Assembly (NCBI RefSeq): GCF_002902985.1
Contig: NZ_CP026167.1
Location: forward strand, 1,240,001 to 1,304,000
Length of the DNA stretch: 64,000 bases
Direction of reading: 5' to 3'
Source of the DNA: Leclercia sp. LSNIH1
GTDB lineage: Bacteria; Pseudomonadota; Gammaproteobacteria; Enterobacterales; Enterobacteriaceae
The notes under the pieces are model-generated. The model was not told where the DNA came from. It did not search any database and saw only the letters and a program-made list of their open reading frames with translations. Position 1 is the stretch's first letter; each line of letters starts with the position of its first letter. This document shows positions 55,931 to 64,000 of the stretch, in pieces. A program made the translations under genes and the position numbers.

Positions 55931-56160
55931 GACCGTAGGCCGGGGCGAGGCGCAGGGATGCGCCGAGAGGGCGTGACCTACATGGATGTAGGATCACGCC
56001 CGACCCGATAGCCGAAGGGAATAAGCCGAAGGAACCGCGAAGCGGCGATTTTCTTTGCCGGGAGCCGGGGTAGCCAGGGGGGAGGCGGCGAGCCCCCCTG
56101 GCACGTTCACCGGTTCAGGTGTGACAGAGAGGCAAAGAACGTAAGGTGAACGGAACCAAC
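55931..56160. repeat. 230-bp highly structured repeat-like element
   Basis: A GC-rich non-coding block packed with hairpins: 55949-55964 (GGCGCA / TGCGCC), 55969-56001 (GGGCGTG-A-CCTACAT with a near-perfect partner), 56073-56102 (GCCAGGGGGG / CCCCCCTGGC) and a long-range CGTTCACC (56104-56111) / GGTGAACG (56145-56152) closing an outer stem. A 63-codon minus-strand frame across it is not a credible protein. I recall similar blocks recurring in Enterobacter and related genomes, often mis-annotated as short proteins. It is flanked by short palindromes on both sides. Role unknown. Confidence 0.6.
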
Positions 56161-56175
56161 AACGGAGTTGCATGT

Positions 56176-56209
56176 TCCCCCTCACCCTAACCCTCTCTCA
56201 AGGGAGAGA
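56176..56209. repeat. CCCTCTCCC-type repeat, degenerate copy
   Basis: On the minus strand CTCTCCCTTGAGAGAGGGTTAGGGTGAGGG (core and tail given in pieces: CTCTCCCTTGAGAG, then TTAGGGTGAGGG), the same layout as the element at 22660 in inverted orientation. Confidence 0.6.
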
Positions 56210-56233
56210 ATAGTCCGGGCGAGGGCTTGTATC

Positions 56234-57229
56234 TCAGTGGTGCAGTGATTCAACCGGGCGCTGTTCTTCGGTCGTGGTTGGGACGTTGCCAAAGCGTTTG
56301 GCGTACAGCGCGGTAATAATCGGCACCAGAATCGCGGTGACGATGACGCTTGCAGCAACCAGCGCGGTAGCGGAGGCGGCAACCGGTTCGAACGCCGGGT
56401 TAATCTGGGCGATAATCACCGGGTTTGCCACCGCAGCGCCTGCTGCGGAAGAGGCGGCGACACCCGCAGTACCATTCCCGCCGCCGATAACGCGGTCGGC
56501 AATAATCAGTGGGATACCGGTGATAACGATAACCGCCACACCCAGCACGATACCCAGCAGACCCGTATCGAGGATAACGTTCAGGTTGATGGTGTTACCC
56601 AGCGCGAAGCCGAAGAACGGGATCAGAACCGGGGTCGCTTTGCTGAAGAAGTCGCGCAGATCGTGGTCCAGGTTGCCGAGGGCAAAACCGATCAGGAACG
56701 GCAGGACGGCGCCGACAAAGTGGTGCGGTTCAAAGGAGGCCAGACCGGCGGAGCCGAGGATCAGCATGGTCATCAGCGGGCCAGATTCCAGAGACATCAG
56801 CACGAACGCGCCGGACTCCTCTTTGGTGCCGTACTGGTTCATCAGGCTGGCATACAGGCCACCGTTGGTCATGTCCATTGCAGAAACAATGGCCAGCACC
56901 GAGAGGCCTGCGAAGAAGCCGGTCTGAATACCGTTTTCCGGAATAAACATGGCACAAACCATCGCCACAATCCACGCCACGGCAATTTTGGTAATTACCA
57001 GCGTACCGGATTTACGTAATACCGTACCCGTTGCACGTAAATTTATGGAAGCGCCAATACAGAAGAACCAGACCGCAAGGATCGGTACTGTGCCGGTAAT
57101 CATGCCTTTGGTGAATCCACCAAAATAGGCTCCAGTATTAGGCGCTAAGGTATTTAAAATTGCACCCAGAACCAGCGGAACCAGCATCATCCCTCCGGGG
57201 ATGCGTTCTATCGCGGCTTTAATCTTCAT
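56234..57229 (-). CDS. kdgT: 2-keto-3-deoxygluconate permease KdgT
   Basis: 331 aa with ten or so membrane helices; segments [42 protein letters not shown] and GFALGN match KdgT closely. Proton symporter for 2-keto-3-deoxygluconate and possibly glucuronate. Of three clustered starts (TTG, ATG, ATG), the last at 57229 has GAGG with 7-nt spacing and aligns with the E. coli start. In K-12 kdgT is elsewhere; here it is inserted between yjcZ and proP. Confidence 0.94.
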   Translation of the reverse strand: MKIKAAIERIPGGMMLVPLVLGAILNTLAPNTGAYFGGFTKGMITGTVPILAVWFFCIGASINLRATGTVLRKSGTLVITKIAVAWIVAMVCAMFIPENGIQTGFFAGLSVLAIVSAMDMTNGGLYASLMNQYGTKEESGAFVLMSLESGPLMTMLILGSAGLASFEPHHFVGAVLPFLIGFALGNLDHDLRDFFSKATPVLIPFFGFALGNTINLNVILDTGLLGIVLGVAVIVITGIPLIIADRVIGGGNGTAGVAASSAAGAAVANPVIIAQINPAFEPVAASATALVAASVIVTAILVPIITALYAKRFGNVPTTTEEQRPVESLHH

Positions 57230-57886
57230 CATCAACCCTCACATCTCATCGCGCATCGCCAGCGGATAAGTGATATTTAATAATCTAATGAATTCAACGA
57301 ATTGTGACCTAGTGGCGTCAGCGGATTCGTCATTCATACAGCAGATATAACCAGTTTGGTTTTTTTAAGCCTTCACTCAAAGGCCACCAGACTCGTTGTA
57401 ACGGGCTTATGATGCGATCGTTGGAATTGCGATTCAATCAAAACAAAACAGTGTTTTAGTTATCTTCGTCACATATTTTAAGGAAACAAGATATTTGCCT
57501 CTTGATTATTAAAACCGCTGTAAATGCATTGTAAAATAATGTCGTTCTTTTTTAATTTCACAGCAAATAATAACGTTCGAAAGGGTATTTACAGAACCAG
57601 ACATAAGAAACAACTGATGGGCATGTATTTACAGTTTTGACACTTCTGGTGATAACCATAAAAAAATATGTGAAGTTGATCACACATATAAACGCTGGTA
57701 GGGTAAAGGCTGTCATTCACAGCCCAGACAGGCGTCAACAGGTTCGGTTGTACCGGTCCGAAAGGTCAGTGTAAGTAAACCTGCTACGCTTGAGAGACGA
57801 GAATGCGCATGAAGCGCTTCCCGGGTTCCATAGAGCGCATTTTTCAGCGCTGTGGTGAGGACTGGGCTTAGTCTATGAGGATAGCA
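57230..57886. other. kdgT / proP divergent regulatory region
   Basis: About 650 bp. On the kdgT side an AAAAC-AGT-GTTTT palindrome (57445-57457) is a weak KdgR-like candidate. On the proP side a perfect CRP site (57669-57684) is followed by ATATAAACGCTGGTAGGGTAA, closely resembling the osmotically controlled proP P1 promoter region of E. coli (read in part as AACGCTGGTAGGGTAA). No gene seen. Confidence 0.55.
57669..57684. promoter_or_regulatory. CRP site of proP promoter P1
   Basis: TGTGA-AGTTGA-TCACA, both half sites perfect and the same central bases as in the E. coli proP P1 operator as remembered. CRP represses P1 there until osmotic upshift. Confidence 0.85.
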
Positions 57887-59389
57887 ATGCTTAAAAGGAA
57901 AAAAGTTAAACCGATCACCCTGCGCGACGTCACCATTATTGACGACGGCAAACTGCGTAAAGCGATCACCGCCGCCTCGCTCGGTAATGCGATGGAATGG
58001 TTCGATTTTGGTGTGTATGGCTTCGTGGCCTATGCGCTAGGTAAAGTCTTCTTCCCCGATGCCGATCCCAGCGTGCAGATGATTGCCGCCCTCGGGACCT
58101 TCTCTGTTCCTTTCCTTATCCGACCGCTGGGTGGCCTGTTCTTCGGGATGCTGGGGGACAAGTATGGCCGTCAGAAAATCCTCGCCATCACGATTGTGAT
58201 TATGTCGGTCAGCACCTTCTGTATTGGTCTGATCCCGTCGTACGCCAGTATTGGCATCTGGGCGCCGATCCTGCTGCTGCTTTGTAAGATGGCACAGGGC
58301 TTCTCGGTCGGGGGTGAATATACCGGGGCGTCGATCTTCGTCGCCGAATACTCCCCGGACCGTAAGCGCGGCTTTATGGGCAGTTGGCTCGACTTTGGCT
58401 CCATTGCCGGGTTCGTGCTGGGCGCGGGCGTAGTGGTGCTGCTCTCCACCGTGGTGGGCGAAGAGAACTTCCTCTCCTGGGGCTGGCGTATTCCGTTCTT
58501 CCTGGCGTTGCCGTTGGGCATTATCGGCCTCTACTTGCGTCACGCCTTAGAAGAGACCCCGGCGTTCCAGCAGCATGTTGATAAGCTGGAGCAGGGCGAT
58601 CGCGAAGGGCTGCAGGATGGACCGAAAGTCTCGTTCAGAGAAATTGCCACCAAACACTGGCGCAGCCTGCTGACCTGTATCGGTATGGTGATCTCCACCA
58701 ACGTGACCTATTACATGCTGCTGACCTATATGCCGAGCTATCTGTCGCATAACCTGCACTACTCGGAAGATCACGGCGTGTTGATTATCATCGCCATTAT
58801 GGTGGGCATGCTGTTTGTCCAGCCTATCATGGGTCTGCTGAGCGACCGCTTTGGCCGTCGCCCCTTCATTATTTTTGGTAGTGTCGCGCTGTTCGCGCTG
58901 GCTATCCCTGCCTTCATTATGATTAACAGCAATGTGATCGGGCTGATTTTTGCCGGCCTGCTGATGCTGGCGGTGATCCTTAACTGCTTTATCGGCGTGA
59001 TGGCCTCCACCCTGCCGGCGATGTTCCCGACGCACATTCGTTACAGCGCACTGGCGGCGGCGTTTAATATCTCGGTGCTGATCGCCGGTCTGACCCCTAC
59101 GCTGGCGGCGTCGCTGGTGGAGAGTACCCAGAACCTGATGATGCCAGCGTACTACCTGATGGTGATTGCGGTCATCGGTCTGGTAACCGGCATTTATATG
59201 AAAGAGACGGCGAACCTGCCGCTGAAAGGGGCGACGCCTGCTGCGTCTGACCTTCAGGAAGCGAAAGAGATCCTGCGTGAGCACCACGACAACATTGAGC
59301 AGAAGATAGAAGATATCGATGCTGAAATTGCGCAACTGCAGGCGAAGCGTTCCCGACTGGTCGATCAACATCCCCGCATCAATGAGTAA
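57887..59389 (+). CDS. proP: osmosensory proline/glycine-betaine symporter ProP
   Basis: 500 aa, equal to E. coli ProP, starting MLKRKKVKP. MFS metabolite:H+ symporter with 12 membrane helices (GDKYGRQKI and LSDRFGRRP loops) and the C-terminal antiparallel coiled coil (NIEQKIEDIDAEIAQLQAKR in part) that tunes the osmotic set-point. Takes up proline, betaine and ectoine at high osmolality. GAGGA is 6 nt before this ATG; an ATG four codons earlier lies on the Shine-Dalgarno itself. Followed by a terminator. Confidence 0.97.
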   Translation: MLKRKKVKPITLRDVTIIDDGKLRKAITAASLGNAMEWFDFGVYGFVAYALGKVFFPDADPSVQMIAALGTFSVPFLIRPLGGLFFGMLGDKYGRQKILAITIVIMSVSTFCIGLIPSYASIGIWAPILLLLCKMAQGFSVGGEYTGASIFVAEYSPDRKRGFMGSWLDFGSIAGFVLGAGVVVLLSTVVGEENFLSWGWRIPFFLALPLGIIGLYLRHALEETPAFQQHVDKLEQGDREGLQDGPKVSFREIATKHWRSLLTCIGMVISTNVTYYMLLTYMPSYLSHNLHYSEDHGVLIIIAIMVGMLFVQPIMGLLSDRFGRRPFIIFGSVALFALAIPAFIMINSNVIGLIFAGLLMLAVILNCFIGVMASTLPAMFPTHIRYSALAAAFNISVLIAGLTPTLAASLVESTQNLMMPAYYLMVIAVIGLVTGIYMKETANLPLKGATPAASDLQEAKEILREHHDNIEQKIEDIDAEIAQLQAKRSRLVDQHPRINE

Positions 59390-59394
59390 ATAAC

Positions 59395-59418
59395 AAAACC
59401 CGGCTTCGGCCGGGTTTT
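59395..59418 (+). terminator. rho-independent terminator after proP
   Basis: AAAACCCGGC-TTCG-GCCGGGTTTT, 10-bp stem closed by a stable TTCG tetraloop. Confidence 0.92.
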
Positions 59419-59793
59419 GCGTCTTTTGTCACCATAACGTCACAGCATATAAGGTAGATCATATTTTCTATGGTTTTCCTGATTTTGCCTGCGTAATCGT
59501 TTTTTTTCATACCGAAAAGGAATACGACTAAAGTTTATTGGCGCTTTGATTGAATAGTGCTTACGCTGTATACAAGCAGATGCCTCTAAAAAATCGACGC
59601 TTTGAGCGCTATGAGAGAAGTGTATGCCGGGTTCAACACCAATGTAGTTGTGAATGCAGACAGACCCTGAGATGCTGAATCTTTTCGGTAACGTATCCTT
59701 GCGCGAAACAGCATTTTATTATTTTTATTACGCTTACTAGTGCAATTAGCACAAAAAAATAATACCGATGCTTAATTATAAGTAGGTCAGGAC
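59419..59793. other. upstream region of the exopolysaccharide cluster
   Basis: 375 bp, AT-rich, with no gene. Should hold the promoter of the polysaccharide operon. No convincing RcsAB box, JUMPstart or ops (GGCGGTAG) element was seen. Confidence 0.5.
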
Positions 59794-61209
59794 ATGCTGA
59801 GAAATTCGCAGAAGATCATCCATGGAGGTTACTCAGTATTCATTAAATTAATTGATTTCTTCTCAATTAATTTAATTTTGATGCTGAGTGGTTGGTGGTT
59901 GAAAATGGAGTCTTTCGACACTGTGATTTTGATCAGCTTGTTGTACTCCATCTCGTTTTTACTGTTTGGTGAGTACACAGAGTGTTATCTGTATCGGCCT
60001 AAAAACAACAAATTACGCAACCAGCGGCGTCTTCTTCTGACGGCGTTTCTGGCCATTCTGTTTATCGGCATGGTGCGCCTTTTAGTCGCGAAATTATATT
60101 CTTTAGGTTATCTGAGCTTTATTGATGTGCGCAATATCCCGGCAATGCCGCTCTGGTATGCCTCGCCGATCCCTTTTCTTTACGTGAGCCGGCTGATTAT
60201 CTTTAAGCTCTCGACTAAAAAACGTATCAGAGTGGCGATTATCGGTATCACCGATAACGGCCTGGCGGCGGAAAAGGCCCTGCGGCTGGAATATGCGGAC
60301 GTGCAGCTGGAGCTGGCCTTCTATGATGAACGTGGCCCGGAGCGGCTGGGTGAACTGGCGAAAAGAATTACCAGTCCTTATAACGGGCCGGTGATCAAGC
60401 TGGTAGAGGAGGCGAAGGCGGGCAGAGTGGATGAAATCTACATCGCCCTGCCGATGGTGGCGCTGCAGCGTATACGCCATTTTTTAGCCATGATGTCTGA
60501 TACCACTGTCAATACCTACATCGTGCCAGACTTTTACGCTTACAGTACCAATACATCGCAGATACGCTCTATCCATAACTTACAAACGATCGGTATTTTC
60601 ACTTCGCCGCTGGATGGCGGAGGTTCGTTTATTAAACGCGCAGAAGATCTGGTGCTGGGCAGCGCGATTATGGTAATGATTATCTCGTTAATGATCGTCA
60701 TTGCCATCGGCATCAAGCTCACCTCGCGCGGCCCGGTTTTCTTTAAACAGGATCGTTATGGTCTGAGCGGGCAGAAGATCAAAGTCTGGAAGTTTCGGAC
60801 CATGAAAGTCATGGAAAATACCGACACGGTGATACAGGCGACACGAGATGACCCCCGGGTCACGCGCTTTGGAGCATTCTTACGTCGGACGTCTCTGGAT
60901 GAACTGCCGCAGTTCATCAATGTTATTCAAGGAAATATGTCGATTGTCGGCCCGCGGCCTCATGCTGTGGCGCACAACGAGCTTTACCGTAAGCAGGTCG
61001 AAAACTACATGATTCGCCATAAAGTAAAGCCTGGGATCACAGGTTTAGCGCAAATTAATGGCTATCGTGGCGAAATTGATGCGCTATATAAAATGGAAAA
61101 GCGAGTCCAGTACGACATTGAATATATTCAGAACTGGTCCTTTTGGTTAGATATAAAAATCATCATTAAAACCATTTTTAAGGGATTTGTCGGTAAGAAT
61201 GCATACTAA
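59794..61209 (+). CDS. undecaprenyl-phosphate sugar phosphotransferase (WcaJ/GumD-like)
   Basis: 471 aa polyisoprenyl-phosphate hexose-1-phosphate transferase. Four N-terminal membrane helices, a Rossmann-like middle domain (VAIIGITDNGLAAEKAL), a fifth helix near residue 295 and the catalytic C-terminal domain with KVWKFRTMK, RTSLDELPQFINV and MSIVGPRPHA. Transfers the first sugar phosphate, usually glucose-1-phosphate, to the lipid carrier at the inner membrane and so starts repeat-unit assembly. First gene of the cluster; overlaps the next by 11 nt. Confidence 0.94.
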   Translation: MLRNSQKIIHGGYSVFIKLIDFFSINLILMLSGWWLKMESFDTVILISLLYSISFLLFGEYTECYLYRPKNNKLRNQRRLLLTAFLAILFIGMVRLLVAKLYSLGYLSFIDVRNIPAMPLWYASPIPFLYVSRLIIFKLSTKKRIRVAIIGITDNGLAAEKALRLEYADVQLELAFYDERGPERLGELAKRITSPYNGPVIKLVEEAKAGRVDEIYIALPMVALQRIRHFLAMMSDTTVNTYIVPDFYAYSTNTSQIRSIHNLQTIGIFTSPLDGGGSFIKRAEDLVLGSAIMVMIISLMIVIAIGIKLTSRGPVFFKQDRYGLSGQKIKVWKFRTMKVMENTDTVIQATRDDPRVTRFGAFLRRTSLDELPQFINVIQGNMSIVGPRPHAVAHNELYRKQVENYMIRHKVKPGITGLAQINGYRGEIDALYKMEKRVQYDIEYIQNWSFWLDIKIIIKTIFKGFVGKNAY

Positions 61210-62485
61210 AATAATTATTATCGCTGGGATGATAGCGTCTCCGGTCGCGTTAGCAGAATTAACGCCAAAATCACACATCGGCTGGGCGGGCATCGACTTT
61301 CAGAGCAACGTCGCTGTGGATTATGGGCATAACGATAACGTGACTTTCCAGCCTCACGACAGCGACGAAAAAGGCTCCGACTTCCAGGGGCTCAAGCCGG
61401 TCCTGAGCATGAACGGGGAGCGGGGCCAGGATAAGTACCTGCTGATGTACTCCGGAGATTATCGCCACTACTCGAGCGATTCTGCGGATGATTATGACGA
61501 TCACTTTTTTCGCTTTAAAGGCGACTGGCGTTTTGGGCTAATGCATGGCCTGACCCTGAATCTGGAAGATTCTCTTGGCCATGAGGAGCGCGGGCGCGGC
61601 GTGACGGAAGGCTTCCTGCCCGAACAGTTCCGGCAATTTGGCGTGAGGTCACCGTTAACCACCAATTTGTTCAACAGTGAGCTGCGCTATAGTTACGGTG
61701 CGCCAGATGGCCGTGGAAGGGCAGACCTGGCGTTGATGCATCGCAAGTGGACCTTCGGCAATACCGGCCAGGTTGAGAGCAAGAATGAGGATTTCGCACA
61801 GTATATCCGCGAACAGGAGTGGGACGAAAATACGCTGATTGCAGAAATTTTCGATCAATACACATCTAAGACGCGTTTTCGCTATAGTTTTATTACCAAC
61901 CAGTTTCGCTATGGCCATGCGTCAGAAAAAGACAGTAATGAATACTATTTGCGTTATGGCATTCAGTCGCAGCTGACGGGCAAAACGAACGTTGATATGA
62001 ACGTGTCGTGGCTTTATAAAACCTTTGAAAATAACCCTGGATCGAAGGATTTTAACGGGATTAACTGGGATATTCTGGGTGAATGGCGACCTCTCCAACA
62101 GTCGCTTTTTACCTTAAGAACATCCCAAAGTATTAAAGACCCTTCCGAAGCGGGAGGATATAATTTAGTCACGGAGTACGGCGTTTCATACAAACATTTT
62201 TGGATGAATAACCGGTTAACGACGTTGCTTGATTACGCATACATTACAGAAGACTACAAACATCAGGACAAGGACCGTCACGATAAGAATGGCGTGTTTT
62301 CATTTATTGTAGGTTATGACCTCACACCATCGATTAATTTTGGTGTGGAATATCATCTAGATACGCTTAAGTCTAATAAAGATACCGATACCTTTACCAT
62401 CGGCCCTAACGACGATCGCGTGGTGACTGAAACGTTGGGCTACGATCAATCTTTGATTATGCTTACAGCTAAGGTTCAGATTTAA
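61199..62485 (+). CDS. outer-membrane beta-barrel protein of the exopolysaccharide operon
   Basis: 428 aa from the ATG at 61199 (the frame opens with TTG further up). Signal peptide MHTKIIIIAGMIASPVALA. The mature part alternates polar and hydrophobic residues with many aromatic girdle positions and ends in a beta-signal-like strand (LIMLTAKVQI), as expected for a large barrel. Proteins of this kind (EpsL/VpsM type) accompany Wzx/Wzy exopolysaccharide systems and probably take part in outer-membrane passage; that is an inference from context. Overlaps the transferase gene. Confidence 0.8.
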   Translation: MHTKIIIIAGMIASPVALAELTPKSHIGWAGIDFQSNVAVDYGHNDNVTFQPHDSDEKGSDFQGLKPVLSMNGERGQDKYLLMYSGDYRHYSSDSADDYDDHFFRFKGDWRFGLMHGLTLNLEDSLGHEERGRGVTEGFLPEQFRQFGVRSPLTTNLFNSELRYSYGAPDGRGRADLALMHRKWTFGNTGQVESKNEDFAQYIREQEWDENTLIAEIFDQYTSKTRFRYSFITNQFRYGHASEKDSNEYYLRYGIQSQLTGKTNVDMNVSWLYKTFENNPGSKDFNGINWDILGEWRPLQQSLFTLRTSQSIKDPSEAGGYNLVTEYGVSYKHFWMNNRLTTLLDYAYITEDYKHQDKDRHDKNGVFSFIVGYDLTPSINFGVEYHLDTLKSNKDTDTFTIGPNDDRVVTETLGYDQSLIMLTAKVQI

Positions 62486-62486
62486 A

Positions 62487-63044
62487 ATGAAAATAATGAA
62501 ACTGTGCGCGTTTTTACTTCTCAGTGTCCTTTTTGCTGGCTGCAAATCACCGCAGCCGACGTTAAAGGACAATAGTGTGGTCGATACAGCAAATTATATA
62601 CTGGGCTCAGGGGATATCGTCAACATTAACGTTGCCGGTCAACCTGACCTGACCATGAAAGTAGTACTTGATAATAGTGGGGCTATTAATTACCCCTATA
62701 TTGGCAAGCTGGAATTAAAGGGCAAAACCGCCAGTCAGGTCGATGCAGAGATTACGCAACGCCTGCGTAATGGCTTTGTGCTTAATCCCATGGTGACCGT
62801 AAATATCGCCGAATTCCGTAAGTTCTATATCTCTGGTGAAGTTGAGAACCCCAATGGCTATTCCTATGAGCCGGGTATGACCGTGGAAAAAGCCATCGCG
62901 CTGGCGGGGGGTTATACCGACCGGGCAGACCGTACGGATCTCAGCATTCGTCAATCATCCTCCGGTGAGTTACTCGAAAATGTTGATGTTACCCACTCCG
63001 TTCTCCCGGGCGATCTCGTAATTATTGGCATAGGGTTCTTCTGA
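62487..63044 (+). CDS. polysaccharide export lipoprotein (short Wza/GumB type)
   Basis: 185 aa. Lipobox LFAGC at residues 15-19 gives lipidated Cys19. Then the PES domain (YILGSGDIVNINVAGQPDL in part) and one SLBB domain (FYISGEVENPNGYSYEPGM in part). Much shorter than Wza and lacking its C-terminal outer-membrane helix, like GumB or EpsE; the barrel protein encoded upstream may supply the outer-membrane pore. One nt separates the two genes. Confidence 0.93.
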   Translation: MKIMKLCAFLLLSVLFAGCKSPQPTLKDNSVVDTANYILGSGDIVNINVAGQPDLTMKVVLDNSGAINYPYIGKLELKGKTASQVDAEITQRLRNGFVLNPMVTVNIAEFRKFYISGEVENPNGYSYEPGMTVEKAIALAGGYTDRADRTDLSIRQSSSGELLENVDVTHSVLPGDLVIIGIGFF

Positions 63045-63046
63045 CC

Positions 63047-64000
63047 ATGAAACTATCAATAGTGGAAAATGGCAAAAAGCGAGAAAGCGCTATCGATATC
63101 GCCAGATTTGCCAGAGAAATTAAAAAGAACTCCTGGAAAATCGTTCTCTCCGGCGTGATTGCCGGGGCGATTGCCTGGCCATTAATGAGTTTGATGTCAT
63201 CGAAGTATGTTTCCACTGCCACGGTACTGATTAAAGCTCAGCCGGACAATGTTTCACCTTTCCAGAAAGTGGAAGGCTATGACTCCACCCGTAACGGGTA
63301 CTACGAAACGCAAAACGCGCTGATGCAATCGCGCGTGGTGCTTGAGCAAGCCATTCGCACGCTAAAACTCGATCAAAACCCGGCGTTTAACGGTGAGGGG
63401 TCTGGCAGTAGCGCAACGCCTGCAAATGAACAGCAGCGGGTTGATCATGCCCTGAAAACGCTGCAGAAGGATCTGACGATCAGCAACGTGCGTACGACCC
63501 ATTTGTCTACCGTCTCCTATGAATCCACCTCGCCACAGCTGGCGGCGGATATCGCCAATGGCGTGGCGGAGTCGTTTATTAATTACACTCTTGCGCTCAA
63601 GCAGCAAAAAACAGCGAAGGCGAGAGAAGATAACCAGCAGAAGCTGCAGGAACTCCAGCAGCAAATGGTGCAGCAAAAGAGTGCGCTGGATAGCTATCTG
63701 GCAAAAGAGGGGCTGCTAACCTTCCGTGGCGTTGATGGCTTTGAAACGGAGCAGATGGGCATTATCACCAACCGCCTGGCAAACGCGACCGAGCGCCGGG
63801 TAGCGGCGGAGTCTGTTTATAACGAAATCCGCTCCGGTGGCTCGCGGGGGCAGGTCATTTCGCTGCCATCTATCTCAAATCACGCCCAGATCCAGGATTT
63901 ACGCATTGCCCTGATCCAGGCCAACAGCGAGCTTTCCCAACTGGAGAAATCCTACGGTCCCCAGCATGACAAAGTGATCCAGGCCCGGGCGCGTATCAGT
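63047..64000 (+). CDS. Wzz/GumC-type chain-length protein, 3' end outside window
   Basis: 318 codons visible, no stop before the edge. Wzz domain: cytosolic start, membrane helix near residues 30-52, then a periplasmic section with MSSKYVSTATVLI and a long helical coiled coil (KQQKTAKAREDNQQKLQELQ in part) typical of GumC/Wzc. Whether a C-terminal tyrosine kinase follows cannot be seen. Controls polymer length and bridges to the export lipoprotein encoded 2 nt upstream. Confidence 0.92.
   Translation, partial: MKLSIVENGKKRESAIDIARFAREIKKNSWKIVLSGVIAGAIAWPLMSLMSSKYVSTATVLIKAQPDNVSPFQKVEGYDSTRNGYYETQNALMQSRVVLEQAIRTLKLDQNPAFNGEGSGSSATPANEQQRVDHALKTLQKDLTISNVRTTHLSTVSYESTSPQLAADIANGVAESFINYTLALKQQKTAKAREDNQQKLQELQQQMVQQKSALDSYLAKEGLLTFRGVDGFETEQMGIITNRLANATERRVAAESVYNEIRSGGSRGQVISLPSISNHAQIQDLRIALIQANSELSQLEKSYGPQHDKVIQARARIS

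Noticed and set aside
55994..56185. 63-codon minus-strand frame called as a protein
   Set aside because: It lies wholly within the hairpin-rich repeat element and has no ribosome site or family resemblance.
59419..59793. RcsAB box or ops/JUMPstart element before the polysaccharide cluster
   Set aside because: No sequence matched well enough; partial matches had wrong spacing.

Overview
The window looks like an Enterobacteriaceae chromosome of the Enterobacter / Lelliottia / Leclercia kind. Many genes match Escherichia coli K-12 proteins almost end to end (PdeC 528 aa, SoxS/SoxR, GhxP 449 aa, Acs 652 aa, ActP 549 aa, GltP 437 aa, FdhF 715 aa, PhnC-P, ProP 500 aa), and the backbone order yjcB-pdeC-soxSR-ghxP-yjcE-actP-yjcH-acs-gltP-yjcO-fdhF-yjdP-phnP..C-yjdM-crfC-yjcZ-proP is that of the enteric yjc/phn/pro region. 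Lineage-specific blocks sit at nearly every joint. The genus call is an inference from synteny recalled from memory, not from a search.

Layout. 0-4.4 kb: accessory redox and regulator block (two paralogous short-chain dehydrogenases, a DUF1471 peptide, AraC and LysR regulators, an NADP-binding reductase). 4.4-9.5 kb: yjcB, a diguanylate cyclase, the phosphodiesterase pdeC and the soxRS oxidative-stress switch with its 19-bp-spacer promoter. 9.7-16.1 kb: glutathione transferase, purine permease ghxP, antiporter yjcE, and a LysR-CidA-CidB holin-like module. 16.1-20.4 kb: a small cassette of unknown function (lone solute-binding protein, Gfo/Idh/MocA oxidoreductase, unassigned 525-aa protein). 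20.6-26.4 kb: acetate scavenging (acs-yjcH-actP) and gltP, with no nrf operon between them. 26.5-29.9 kb: yjcO, a hok/sok type I toxin-antitoxin locus too short for ordinary gene calling, and the selenoprotein gene fdhF, read through UGA at codon 140.

30.1-39.4 kb: a sugar operon (ribose-type ABC importer, D-lyxose-isomerase-like protein, class II aldolase, PfkB kinase) bracketed by a response regulator on one side and a hybrid sensor kinase on the other. It occupies the place where K-12 carries the allose operon. 39.5-51.5 kb: an orphan GNAT-like gene, yjdP and the complete 14-gene phosphonate C-P lyase operon phnCDEFGHIJKLMNOP with a three-unit REP cluster between phnK and phnL. 51.6-59.4 kb: yjdM, the dynamin-like pair crfC-yjcZ, a strongly structured repeat-like element, kdgT and proP. 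59.8-64 kb: the start of an exopolysaccharide cluster (priming glycosyltransferase, outer-membrane beta-barrel, export lipoprotein, and a chain-length/kinase protein cut by the window end).

How it works together: the region gathers scavenging functions (acetate, glutamate, phosphonate, purines, ketodeoxygluconate, a pentose or hexose, osmolytes), oxidative-stress and cyclic-di-GMP control, and an envelope polysaccharide. REP elements and a second family of short CCCTCTCCC palindromes mark many operon ends. Start codons were often moved inward from the longest open frame, using ribosome-binding sites and the lengths of known orthologues.
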